From NCBI RefSeq assembly GCF_014654365.1, contig NZ_BNAY01000010.1, forward strand, positions 124,001-188,000: a stretch of DNA of 64,000 bases, given 5' to 3'. The stretch is from Amycolatopsis oliviviridis. GTDB lineage: Bacteria; Actinomycetota; Actinomycetes; Mycobacteriales; Pseudonocardiaceae. The position numbers and the translations under genes were made by a program. The notes beneath the pieces were generated by a model. That model did no database searches. It worked only from the letters and a program-made list of their open reading frames with translations, and was not told the origin of the DNA. Positions 46,401 to 54,900 of the stretch are shown here, piece after piece (the first letter of the stretch is position 1; every line of letters starts with the position of its first letter).

Positions 46401-49400
46401 CCTGTCCGGGGAACAGGAACGCGACCGCGCCGGCTTCGGTGTTCTTCGCGGTGAACCCGCCCCGGCCCTCGGCCGCCTCGCGCAGTTCCGCGACGTCGCT
46501 CGCGACGACCGCGAGCCGGACCGGCCCGGACCCGCCCTGATCGGCGGCGAGGGCGGCGATCTCCCGCAGCGGACGGCCTTCGTTCGCCGCCAGCAGGTTC
46601 CGCAACGCGGCACGGGCGCCGTCCACGTCGTGACCGCGGAGCAGGACCAGCTCGGCGTCCCAGTCACGCGGCCCGTGGCGCCGTCCGGGCGGGACTCCCG
46701 GTGCGGCCAGCACGGCGTGGAAGTTGGTCCCACCGAACCCGAACGCGCTCACCCCGGCGAACTCGCGTCCGCGTGGAACCGGCATCGGCCGGGCGCCGGT
46801 GGAGAAGGTGAAGGGACTGCGCTCGGCGTCCCAGGCGGGGTTCGGCGTGCTCAGGTGCAACGTGGGCGGCACGACCTGGTGCCACAGCGCCAGCGCCGCC
46901 TTCGTCAGGCCCGCCAGTCCCGCGGCGCATTTCGTGTGCCCGATCTGGCTTTTCACCGAACCGAGCGCGCAGGTGCCCGGTTCGGCGCCCGCGTCGAGGA
47001 AGAACTCGGTGAGCGTGGTCAGCTCGGTGGCGTCGCCGACGACCGTGCCGGTGCCGTGCGCCTCGACCAGCGAGACGTCCGCCGGGGACACCCCGGCGTC
47101 GTGGTACGCCCGGGCGAGGGCTCGCCGCTGTCCTTCGGGACGCGGCGCGGTGAGCCCCAGCGCCTTGCCGTCGCTGGCCGCGCCGACGCCCTTGACCACG
47201 GCGTAGACCCGGTCACCGTCGCGTTCCGCGTCGGCCCGCCGCTTGAGCACGAGACACGCGACGCCCTCGCCGAGCGCGATCCCGTCCGCCGCCGAATCGA
47301 ACGGGCGGCACCGGCCGGTCGGCGACAGCGCGCCCGCGGAAGTGAACATGAGGTAGTCGTTGACGCCGTTGTGCAGGTCGACCGCGCCGCACAGGACCAT
47401 CGAGCTCGTGCCCGCCCGCAGTTCCTTCACCGCCAGGTCCAGCGCCGCCAGCGAGGAACCACACGCGGCGTCCACCGTGTAGTTGGCACCGCCGAGATCG
47501 AGCCGGTTGGCGATCCGGCCGGAGATGACGTTGGCGAGCGTGCCGGGGAACGAGTCCTCGGTCAGTTCCGGCAGTTGCGCGAGCAGCTCTTCCGGGACGT
47601 CTTCGAGGTAGCTGGGCAGCAACGCGCGCAGGACACCGGCGTTCGCCAGGTCTCCCCCGGCCTCGGCGCCGAAGATGACGCTGGTGCGCTCGCGATCGAA
47701 GCCGCCGTCGCCGTAACCCGCGTCTTCGAGAGCGCGACGAGCCGTCTGCAACGACACGAGCTGGGCCGGGTCGATGCTGCCCATCGACTTCGGCGGGATG
47801 CCGTACGCGAGCGGGTCGAAGTCCACCGGCGGCAGGAACCCGCCCCATTTGGACGTGGACTGGTCCGCGTAGACCTGCTTGTCCCAGCGCTGGTCGGGGA
47901 CCTCGGTGACGGCGTCCGCGCCGCGCAGGACGTTGGCCCAGAAGGCCGGGAGATCGGGCGCGCCGGGGAACACGCACGCCATGCCGACGATGGCGATGTC
48001 ACCGTCCACAACGGACTCTTCGGGCGGGGTCCGCGCGGCCAGCAGTTCCGCCGCGCCCTCGGTGACTTCCCGGTGCAGGGCGGCGATGTCGGTACGCCGC
48101 TCGCGCAGGACGGTCACCTGGCCCGCCATGTACATCCCCTCGGCGAGCTGGCCGAGCGTGTCGACCTCGACGAGGGCGTCGCCTTCCCGCCGGATGCCCT
48201 TGCTCGCGATCCGCAGCCGCCCGGTGTTGAGCTCCTCCAGGCGTTGCCAGCTCTCCTGCGGCGAGACCCCGTCCGCGCGGAGCCCGGCCTTCAGCGCGGC
48301 GAACTCGTCGGTGTACGGGCTCGGCAGGCAGCGGGTGAGGTGCCCGGGCGCGGTCTCCAGCGTGACCGTGGACCCGGCGTCGAGCACCCTGTCCTGGAAG
48401 ACCTCGGTGATGGCGCCGTGGGTCACGGCTTCCTCGGTGAACAGGTACGCGGTGCCCATGAGGACGCCGATCCCGGTGAGCGGTTCCGCCATCGCCGAGA
48501 CCATCGCGGCGGACCGGGCGTCGTGGATCCCGCCCGCGAACAGCACTTCGACGTCCTCGGCGCCGTGCTCGCGCAGGACGTCCAGCTGCTGCTCCCACAG
48601 CACGAAACTCGACCGCGGGCCGATGTGGCCGCCGCATTCGGCGCCCTCGAAGACGAACCGGCGGACACCGGCGTCGAGGAACTGCCGCAGGAGGATCGGC
48701 GACGGCACATGGAGGAAGGTCGCGATCCCGTCGGCCTCCAGCGCCTTGGCCTGCGCGGGTTTCCCACCCGCGATCAGCACGCAGCGCGGGCGCGCGGCCC
48801 GGACGGCCGCGAGCTGCTCGGCGCGCAGGGCCTCCGGGACGAAGCCGAGGATGCCCGCTCCCCAGGGCCGTTCGCCGAGCGCCTCGGCGGTGCGGCCGAG
48901 CAGTTCGGCGGTCTTGGCACCGTTCGCGGTGGCCACCGCGACGAACGGGAACCCGTCTTGCCCGGCGACGGCGGCGGCGAAACCGGGCTGATCGCTCACC
49001 CGCGTCATCGGTCCCTGCACGACCGGCAGCCGGGTCCCCAACGTGCGGCACAGCCGTACGCCTTGGTCCGAGGGGCTCACCGACGGCGGTACGGCCAGGG
49101 ATCGCACGACGGATCGGACAGCGCTTTCCGCGTCCTCGAAGCGATTCGCGAACAGCGCCGCGAGTCCGTCGTCGGCCCTGAGCAGTTCTTTTCGCGCCTC
49201 CGCGGGGACGTCGGCCTCAGGGAAGAGGCCGAGTCCGTCGAGGACCACACCGGCCGCGCCCCCGGCGAGCGCCGCCACCGCGGTCCGCGGCCCGATGCCT
49301 CCGTACGCCCACACCGGGACGTCCTCGCCGAAGCGCTCCAGCAGTCGCTGCAGCAGGACGAACGTGGTGAGGTCCGAGCCGCCTGCCTCGGCGCCCTTCG

Positions 49401-49737
49401 CCACCAGACCGGAGGCGCCGACGTCGAGCATCCGGACGGCCTGCTCGACGCCGGTCACCTCGGCCAGCACGGGGAGGTCTCCCCTGCCCTGCCACACTGC
49501 CCCTTCGGCCAGCAGGACGAGCCCCGCGCCGCTCTCCCGCACCTCTTCGTCCCGTACGTGACGGCCCGCCGGGATCCGGACCCCGAACGGGAATCCTCCG
49601 TCCATTATGGACTTCGCTTGATCGAGATCGAGGATCCCGAGGCCCCCGCCCCTGGCGACGGCGGCCGCCAGCCCCGGATCCGGCCGTCCGAGCGGGTTGA
49701 CGCCGAGTACCCGCGTGCGCGCCGTCGCATGACTCAC
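43414..49737 (-). CDS. Type I polyketide synthase 1 (2x FMN barrel-KS-AT-ACP-KR)
   Basis: 2107 residues, GTG at 49737 with AGGAGGT upstream. Domains: two FMN/2-nitropropane-dioxygenase-like barrels (about 1-200, degenerate; about 225-520, with VVQGPMTRVSDQ, FEGAECGGHIG and LFAGGIHDARSA as in PfaD-type enoyl reductases); KS (about 578-1012; Cys759 in DAACGSS, His894, His934); AT (about 1103-1410; GQGSQ, Ser1197 in GHSYGE, His1300); Ala/Pro linker; one ACP (about 1545-1630; Ser1593 in DSIKRTE, the PUFA-synthase form); KR (about 1830-2050; GGARGI, Ser2008, Tyr2021 in YAAAND). It supplies condensation, keto reduction and probably enoyl reduction, while DH comes from synthase 2. First gene of the operon. 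Best analogues are PUFA and heterocyst-glycolipid synthases. Confidence 0.9.
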   Translation of the reverse strand: MSHATARTRVLGVNPLGRPDPGLAAAVARGGGLGILDLDQAKSIMDGGFPFGVRIPAGRHVRDEEVRESGAGLVLLAEGAVWQGRGDLPVLAEVTGVEQAVRMLDVGASGLVAKGAEAGGSDLTTFVLLQRLLERFGEDVPVWAYGGIGPRTAVAALAGGAAGVVLDGLGLFPEADVPAEARKELLRADDGLAALFANRFEDAESAVRSVVRSLAVPPSVSPSDQGVRLCRTLGTRLPVVQGPMTRVSDQPGFAAAVAGQDGFPFVAVATANGAKTAELLGRTAEALGERPWGAGILGFVPEALRAEQLAAVRAARPRCVLIAGGKPAQAKALEADGIATFLHVPSPILLRQFLDAGVRRFVFEGAECGGHIGPRSSFVLWEQQLDVLREHGAEDVEVLFAGGIHDARSAAMVSAMAEPLTGIGVLMGTAYLFTEEAVTHGAITEVFQDRVLDAGSTVTLETAPGHLTRCLPSPYTDEFAALKAGLRADGVSPQESWQRLEELNTGRLRIASKGIRREGDALVEVDTLGQLAEGMYMAGQVTVLRERRTDIAALHREVTEGAAELLAARTPPEESVVDGDIAIVGMACVFPGAPDLPAFWANVLRGADAVTEVPDQRWDKQVYADQSTSKWGGFLPPVDFDPLAYGIPPKSMGSIDPAQLVSLQTARRALEDAGYGDGGFDRERTSVIFGAEAGGDLANAGVLRALLPSYLEDVPEELLAQLPELTEDSFPGTLANVISGRIANRLDLGGANYTVDAACGSSLAALDLAVKELRAGTSSMVLCGAVDLHNGVNDYLMFTSAGALSPTGRCRPFDSAADGIALGEGVACLVLKRRADAERDGDRVYAVVKGVGAASDGKALGLTAPRPEGQRRALARAYHDAGVSPADVSLVEAHGTGTVVGDATELTTLTEFFLDAGAEPGTCALGSVKSQIGHTKCAAGLAGLTKAALALWHQVVPPTLHLSTPNPAWDAERSPFTFSTGARPMPVPRGREFAGVSAFGFGGTNFHAVLAAPGVPPGRRHGPRDWDAELVLLRGHDVDGARAALRNLLAANEGRPLREIAALAADQGGSGPVRLAVVASDVAELREAAEGRGGFTAKNTEAGAVAFLFPGQGSQRTGMLAELFVHFPELADVLRLAPDVAATTFPPRAFTEETRAAQDEALKDTRVAQPALGLVESALCGLLADLGVRPDLLAGHSYGELPALSVAGAFDTPALVALSRARARSIAEVAGTDPGAMAAVKASREELAAALDHPDVVLANHNAPGQTVLSGPTAAVEEAVRVLRGQGIGAKRIPVACAFHSPLVAGASDVFAVDLDNAEVGEPGPPVWSNRTARPYEPGEVRTGLAAQIGSPVRFVELIEDMYAAGARTFVETGPGQVLSRLVKDILGDRPYTVIACDPGGPGLRGFLTALARLALTGVDVRTERLFRGRVRVGPLPKPAWTVDGQTVRAPGGEVPAHGLVPARRIPRTTMNQPAPGRDQAVVEFLRTSRELLAAQRDVMLGYLGTAPHAPAPVVQAPVVPASLPPVEAPVVSAPVAAPAPVAEAVVTDVLATVIGAISERTGYPAEMIDADLDLEADLSIDSIKRTEIAGSLLAKLGLSGKVHDDAQDQLSRDRTANALSARLRKWLEPAAPVVAAPAPAEAPAGQAPGRYLIGRVAAPLGTPDLAKVNGKTVAVSFEPGQEELAESVRAVFTEARAVPAERDDADIVLVLNPLSDAEEPVAAQVFSLLKDAKGAVVVVARPGTGHAAGLRGLVRAAARERSEPTRLVELESTVDLARILLEEVIAEGPATVRYDTAGRAAFEPSAGSLGSIAYAGAGPGGGEVKALGLGPDSVLLLIGGARGITARAAVALAASGCRIELAGRTPWPAEPGDEDLPGDAPGMRSALAARGGSLVDIERRVRTVLAQREIARTLDQIGAAGGTAAYRSLDVRDGAAVRQVVKDLHTRYGRIDGVVHAAGVIDDKLMADKDEQSFRMVYGTKVDGARALLDALEHFGVRPGFVTFFGSIAAVLGNRGQTDYAAANDALETLGEQWADRTGCRALTVHWGPWAPSDDHAGMVSPELAREYERREVALIDPDEGTAALLRELAYGPADVRSVLYTASLW

Positions 49738-50038
49738 CGGCGGACCTCCTGTTCGGCTGGGCTGGTCGAACCTCGCCGGGTTCGGCGATCTTCAGCGGGA
49801 TTCCCAAGAAATAACCTACTTGCCGCAGAGAGCGCAATACTCTTGCGGGAAAACTCGGAAAACAAGGGAACGCATGCTAAAGTCCGGCGCCGGAAACAAA
49901 TATGTCGACACGGTCAGAACGAGCCTCTGACCTGCACTTTTATCACCCGTATCGCATATTTGAACAAAGCACTGCTCACCGGCGTGACAAAACAGAATAA
50001 TTGTCATCGAAAGCAGACGGATAAACCATGGAGCGCAT
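49738..50038. promoter_or_regulatory. Divergent promoter region of the polyketide locus
   Basis: 301 bp between synthase 1 and the SDR, conspicuously AT-rich for this genome (about 49800-50025). A dyad TGACAA (49985-49990)-N10-TTGTCA (50001-50006) lies about 33 bp before the SDR start and could be an operator. No pathway regulator gene lies inside the locus. Confidence 0.55.
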
Positions 50039-50839
50039 GTGGAAGTGACAGGACGAGTCGTCGTGCTGACCGGCGCGGCACACGGGATCGGCGCCGCCAT
50101 GGCCCGGCGGTTCGCCGCCGAGGGCGCCGCCGGAGTGGTCGTCTCCGACCTCGACCTCGAGGCGGCGGAGAAGGTCGTCGCCGGGATCACGGCCGCGGGC
50201 GGGGCGGCGATCGCGCGCCACGCCGACGCGTCGTCCAAAGAGGACTTGAAGATGCTGGTCACCGAGGCCCGCGCGGAGTTCGGCCCGGTGGATCTGTTCT
50301 GCTCCAACGCCGGCGCCGCGTTCGGCACCGGTGTGCACGCCGCCGACGAGCAATGGTCGCGGTCGTGGGCGATCAACGTCATGCAGCATGTGCACGCCGC
50401 CCAGGTCGCGCTGCCCGCGATGTTGAGCCGGGGCGAGGGATATCTGCTGATCACGGCCTCGGGAGCGGGTCTGCTGGGCACCCCCGGCGACGCGCCGTAC
50501 TCGGTGACCAAGCACGCGGCCGTCGGGCTCGCCGAATGGCTGGCGATCACCTACCGGTCGCGCGGGGTGCGGGTCAGCGCGCTGTGCCCGCTCGGGGTGC
50601 GGACCGCGTTGCTGGAGCCGGGGATCGCCGCCGGGCATCCCGCCGCGCTCGCGATCGCCGCCGCGGCGCCGCTGCTGGAACCGGAGGACGTCGCGGAATC
50701 CGTCGTGCACGGCCTGGCGTCGGAGGAATTCCTGATCCTGCCGCACGAATCCGTGCGGGAGACCTACGCCCGCAAGGCGGCGGGTCTCGACGAATGGATC
50801 GACCGCACCATCCTCGAAACCGGCGCGCGGAAGAGGTGA
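50039..50839 (+). CDS. Short-chain dehydrogenase/reductase
   Basis: 266 residues, GTG at 50039 with GGAG five bases upstream. Classical SDR: cofactor site TGAAHGIGAAMA, DLDLEAAEKV after the second strand (Asp selects NAD(H)), NAGAAFG, catalytic Ser in LLITASGAG and YSVTK (Tyr and Lys). It oxidises or reduces an alcohol/ketone, plausibly tailoring the polyketide product. It is transcribed away from the synthase operon and directly followed (2 bp gap) by the aldo/keto-reductase-like gene. Confidence 0.92.
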   Translation: MEVTGRVVVLTGAAHGIGAAMARRFAAEGAAGVVVSDLDLEAAEKVVAGITAAGGAAIARHADASSKEDLKMLVTEARAEFGPVDLFCSNAGAAFGTGVHAADEQWSRSWAINVMQHVHAAQVALPAMLSRGEGYLLITASGAGLLGTPGDAPYSVTKHAAVGLAEWLAITYRSRGVRVSALCPLGVRTALLEPGIAAGHPAALAIAAAAPLLEPEDVAESVVHGLASEEFLILPHESVRETYARKAAGLDEWIDRTILETGARKR

Positions 50840-50841
50840 CC

Positions 50842-51807
50842 ATGGAGTACCGCAGGCTCGGCGCGAGCGGGTTGTCCGTCAGTGAGATCTCCTACGGCAA
50901 CTGGCTCACGCACCCCGACGGGGCGGAATGCGTCCAGGCCGCGCTCGACGCGGGCGTCACGACCTTCCACACCGCCGCGGCCTGGGACGGCGGCGCGGCC
51001 GAGGAGAACCTCGCCGCGGCGCTGAGCCACGCGCGCCGCGACGACCTCGTCCTGTGCACCGGCGTCTTCTGGCCCGAAGGCCCGGGCGTCAACGACGCCG
51101 GTCTCAGCCGCAAGCACCTGACGACGTCGCTGCACGGATCGCTGCGGCGGCTGCGCACCGACCACGTCGACGTCTACCAGTTGCTGCGGTTCGACTACCG
51201 CACCCCGCTGGAGGAGACGTTCCTCGCGCTGTCGGATCTGGTGCGGCAGGGGAAGATCCTCTACGCGGGCACTGCGGAATGGACCGCGGAGCAGTTGCTG
51301 GAGGCGCGGCCGCTCGCCGAGCGGTACGGCGTCCCGCTCGTCGCGAATCAGCCGCACTACTCGATGCTCTGGCGGGTCGCCGAGGCCCAGGTGATGCCGG
51401 TATGCGAACGCGCGGGGATCGGCCAGTTCGCCTCGGTCCCGCTCGCACAGGGCGTGCTGACCGGCAAGTACCGGCCGGGCGAGATCCCGCCGGACTCCCG
51501 GGGCGCGAAGTCGGTCGAGGCGCGGCCTCTGCTCCTGCCCGACCTCCTCGACCGCGTCGGCATGCTGCGCGGCGTCGCCGACGAGGCTGGGCTGACCATG
51601 GCCCAGCTGGCGCTCGCGTGGACGTTGCAGCACAACACCGTCGCGTCGGTGGTGACCGGGGCGAGCAGCGCCGCCCAGATGACCGAGAACGCGAAGGCGT
51701 CCGGAGTGGTTCTGGACCTCGACGCGCTGACGCGGATCGACCAGCTGCTGGGGAGTTTCGTGCAGACGGACCCGCGGCTGACCTGGTCGCCGCCCGCCAC
51801 CTCCTAG
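50842..51807 (+). CDS. Aldo/keto-reductase-fold protein lacking the catalytic tetrad
   Basis: 321 residues, ATG with GAGGTG upstream. It aligns from end to end with the Kv-beta-like AKR group: EYRRLGASGLSVSEISYGNW, LSRKHLTTSLHGSLRRLRTD, NQPHYSMLWRVAE, PLAQGVLTGKYRPGE. However, all four tetrad positions are changed: Asp to His43 (TTFHTA instead of FDTA), Tyr to Trp48, Lys to Gly74 (LCTGVFW instead of TKxxW), His to Leu115 (YQLLRFDY instead of YQxHRYDY). Ordinary carbonyl reduction is therefore unlikely. It may bind NADP(H) or ligand, or do different chemistry. It is co-transcribed with the SDR. Confidence 0.88.
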   Translation: MEYRRLGASGLSVSEISYGNWLTHPDGAECVQAALDAGVTTFHTAAAWDGGAAEENLAAALSHARRDDLVLCTGVFWPEGPGVNDAGLSRKHLTTSLHGSLRRLRTDHVDVYQLLRFDYRTPLEETFLALSDLVRQGKILYAGTAEWTAEQLLEARPLAERYGVPLVANQPHYSMLWRVAEAQVMPVCERAGIGQFASVPLAQGVLTGKYRPGEIPPDSRGAKSVEARPLLLPDLLDRVGMLRGVADEAGLTMAQLALAWTLQHNTVASVVTGASSAAQMTENAKASGVVLDLDALTRIDQLLGSFVQTDPRLTWSPPATS

Positions 51808-51908
51808 GTCTGGTGACGGTGCGGTGACGCCCGGATCGCGGGGCCGCGACGGGCCGGGTGGCATCCTGCTTTCGCCTGGTAAACCGAGCTGAGCAGCGAA
51901 AGCGCCGG

Positions 51909-54900
51909 ATGCCCCCACCCTTGAAGGCCCTCGGTCCGCGACCGCCCACCCCGACCGCGTCGCTCGCGGTCCGGCCACGCGGCCTGGAAACCCCCGGCGC
52001 GATGGTCCGGGGTACGGCAGGTGTGGGCCGCGGCGCCCAGCCGGGCAACACGGCCGTGGCCGCGGCACGGGGCGGCCCGCCCAGGTCGCCCGCTTGGACC
52101 GCGCAGCTGATGCTGGCAGGCCAGAACCTGGTGGGCAACCAGGCCGTGGCGAGCCAGGCCACGGCGCCCGCCCCGGCCACGCCTGCCGTTCCCGCACCGG
52201 CACCGTCACCGGCCAAGCTCCAGCCGGCGCCGAAGAAGCCCCCGCCCGCCAAGCCGACCACCCGGAAGACCGAGGCGCGGCCCGCGTCAGTTCCGGACAA
52301 GAAGGACCTGGCGAAGGACAAGGCGCCCGAAGAACGCCCGGAGAAAGGCGCCGGGAAGGAAAAGGGCACCGGCCCACGCTCGCCGGGCGCCGACCCGAAG
52401 TTCCAGGCGCTGAAGAAGGACGTCGGCGCCAAGAAGAGAGCGGTCGGCACCAGTCATCCACCGGCGGCCGCGGAAGCGGGCGCGGCCCACGACGCCGCGG
52501 AAGCCCCGGCGGACGACCAGGAGGCCCGCGGCAAGGCGGCACACGCCGAGGACATGAACGCCGCCCAGCCGAAGACGTTCGACAAGCAGGAGTTCATCCG
52601 GGCGGTCAAGAAGGCGATAGCCGACAAGGCCCCGAAGAACCTGGACGAGGCCGACAAGTTCGGCGAGTCGGGCAAGGCCGAAGAGGTCAAGACCGAGGTA
52701 CAGGGCAAGGTCGGCGAGGGCAAGGACGGCTCGGCGCAGGAGATCGCCGAAACGACCGCGGCCCCACCGGAACCGGCGCCGGACGCCAAACAGGTCGTGC
52801 CCATGGCCGCGGACAAGGTGCCGGGCAAACCGGGCACCCCGAACCCGGCCCAGGCGACCCCGGACCGGCTGCACCCTTCGGCCACGGACCTGTCGGCGGG
52901 TCCGGATCAGGTCAAAGCGCAGATGGCCGGCGCTCAGGTCACCGAACGGCAGTTGTCGTTCGAGAACTCCCGGGAACCCCAGTTCGACAAGGCGGTCAAA
53001 GAGAAGAAGACCCTGGAAGCCCACTCGGAGGCCGCCCCGAAGAAGCTGCGCGCCGACGAGGCCGGCGAGCTCAAACAGGTCAAGAACACCGCGGCCGCAC
53101 AGGGTTCCACCGCGATGGCGGGCATGCTCGCGACCCGCGTGAGCACCGGCCAGCGGGTCGGCACCGGCAAGACGGGCACCAAGAAGACCTTCGAGGACAA
53201 ACAGAAGGAGGTCACCGACCTCCTGCAAAAGGTCTTCGACCAGACCAAGAGCGACGTCGAGAAAATCCTGGAGGACTTGGACCAGAAGGTCGACGACCAG
53301 TTCACCACGAAGGAGAAGAAGGCGCGGGACAGCTTCACCCGCGAACACGAAGAGGGCATGGAGCGGTACAAGGACGAGCGCTACGGCGGGTGGACGGGCA
53401 AGGCCCGCTGGGTGCGCGACCTGTTCGCGGGCCTCCCCGAAGAGGCCAACCGGATCTACGAACGCGCGAGAGACAACTACCTGGCGGCGATGGAGCGGAT
53501 CATCACCGAGATCGCCGACACGGTGGAAGCCGAGCTCAAACGTGCCAAGGACCGCATCGCCGCGGGCCGCACGGAACTGAAGGCGGCGGTCGACAAGCTC
53601 CCGGCCGACTTGAAGGCGATCGGCCGTCAGGCGGCGACGGAGTTCGAAGGCAAGTTCGACGAACTCAAGGACACGGTCGACGAAAAGGGCACGGAACTGG
53701 TCGACACCCTGGCCACCAAGTACACCGAGGCGGTCAAGTCGGTGGACGACGAGATCGCCGCCGAGAAGGAGAAGAACAAGGGCCTGGTGGCCAAGGCGGC
53801 CGACGCGATCGGCGGCGCCATCAAGGCCATCATCGAACTGGGCCGCATGCTGATGGGTGTCCTCCGCAAGGCGGTGTCGGCCATCGGCGCCATCCTGAAG
53901 GATCCGATCGGCTTCCTGGGGAACCTGGTCACCGGCGTCGGCGGCGGGCTGAAACTGTTCATGAAGAACGCGGGCCGCCACCTGCAGGGCGGTGTGCTGG
54001 CGTGGCTCCTGGGCACCGGCGGGGCGATCGGCCTGCAACTTCCCGCGACGTTCGACATCCTCGGCATCCTGACCCTGATCGCCATGCTCCTCGGCCTGTC
54101 GTGGCCGAACATCCGCGCCCGCCTGGCCCGCCGGGTCCCCAACCAGGCCCTGGTGGCGGCGGAAACCGCCGTCCCGCTGGTCTCACAGGTCAAACGCCGG
54201 GGCGTCGCCGGCATGTGGGACGACCTGAAGACCCGGGTCGGCGACCTGAAGAAGAACCTGATCAGCAACCTGGTCTCGTACCTGCTGCCCACCATCATCA
54301 TCGCGGGCATCACGTGGATCGTGTCCCTGCTCAATCCCGCGTCGGCGTTCATCCGCGCCTGCAAGATGATCATCGACATCATCCGCTTCATCGTCACCAA
54401 CGCCCGCCAGATCATCGCCTTCGTCAACGCGGTCCTGGACGCGGTGCTGGCCATCGCCCGAGGCGGCACCGGCGGCGTCCCCGCCTTGGTGGAACGCGCC
54501 CTGGCCCGCGCGATCCCCGTCCTCATCGGCGCGCTGGCCGCCCTCCTCGGCATCGGGGGTATCGCAGGCAAGGTCAAGCAGATCTTCCAGAAGATCGCCC
54601 GCCCGGTGAACAAGGCCATCGACTGGGTCATCACCAAGATCGTCGGCCTGATCAAGAAGCTGTGGGCCAAGATCAAGCCCAAGCCGAAGCGGCCCAAGAG
54701 GAAGCCCGGCAAGAAGGACGAGAAGAAGAGCGACCACGACGCCAAGGTCGCCGCCGGTCTTGCCGCCCTCAAACGCGAGCAGAGGAAGTATCTGAAAGAC
54801 GGGCAAATCTCCCGCGAAGACGCCACGAAGGTCGCGAGCAACACGAAGCGCGCACATCCTGTCTTCAAGTCGATCACCGTGTCCGACGGCGGAGGAACCT

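Noticed and set aside
39368..49737. Enediyne PKS interpretation
   Set aside because: Enediyne synthases are single KS-AT-ACP-KR-DH-PPTase proteins with a dedicated thioesterase and accessory cassette. Here domains are split, FMN barrels are fused, and no cassette genes are present.
45838..49900. Very long plus-strand open frame antisense to synthase 1, joined to the SDR/AKR frame
   Set aside because: It is the third-position shadow of a high-GC gene. Its amino-acid composition is Arg/Pro/Gly-rich and has no family motifs; the minus strand carries complete PKS domains.
13252..50006. TTGTCA hexamer recurring in several intergenic regions (13252, 19003, 34920, 34983, 35066, 50001)
   Set aside because: By base composition about six copies are expected in 64 kb on both strands, and intergenic DNA is AT-richer, so a shared regulon cannot be claimed. 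Some may simply be -35 boxes.
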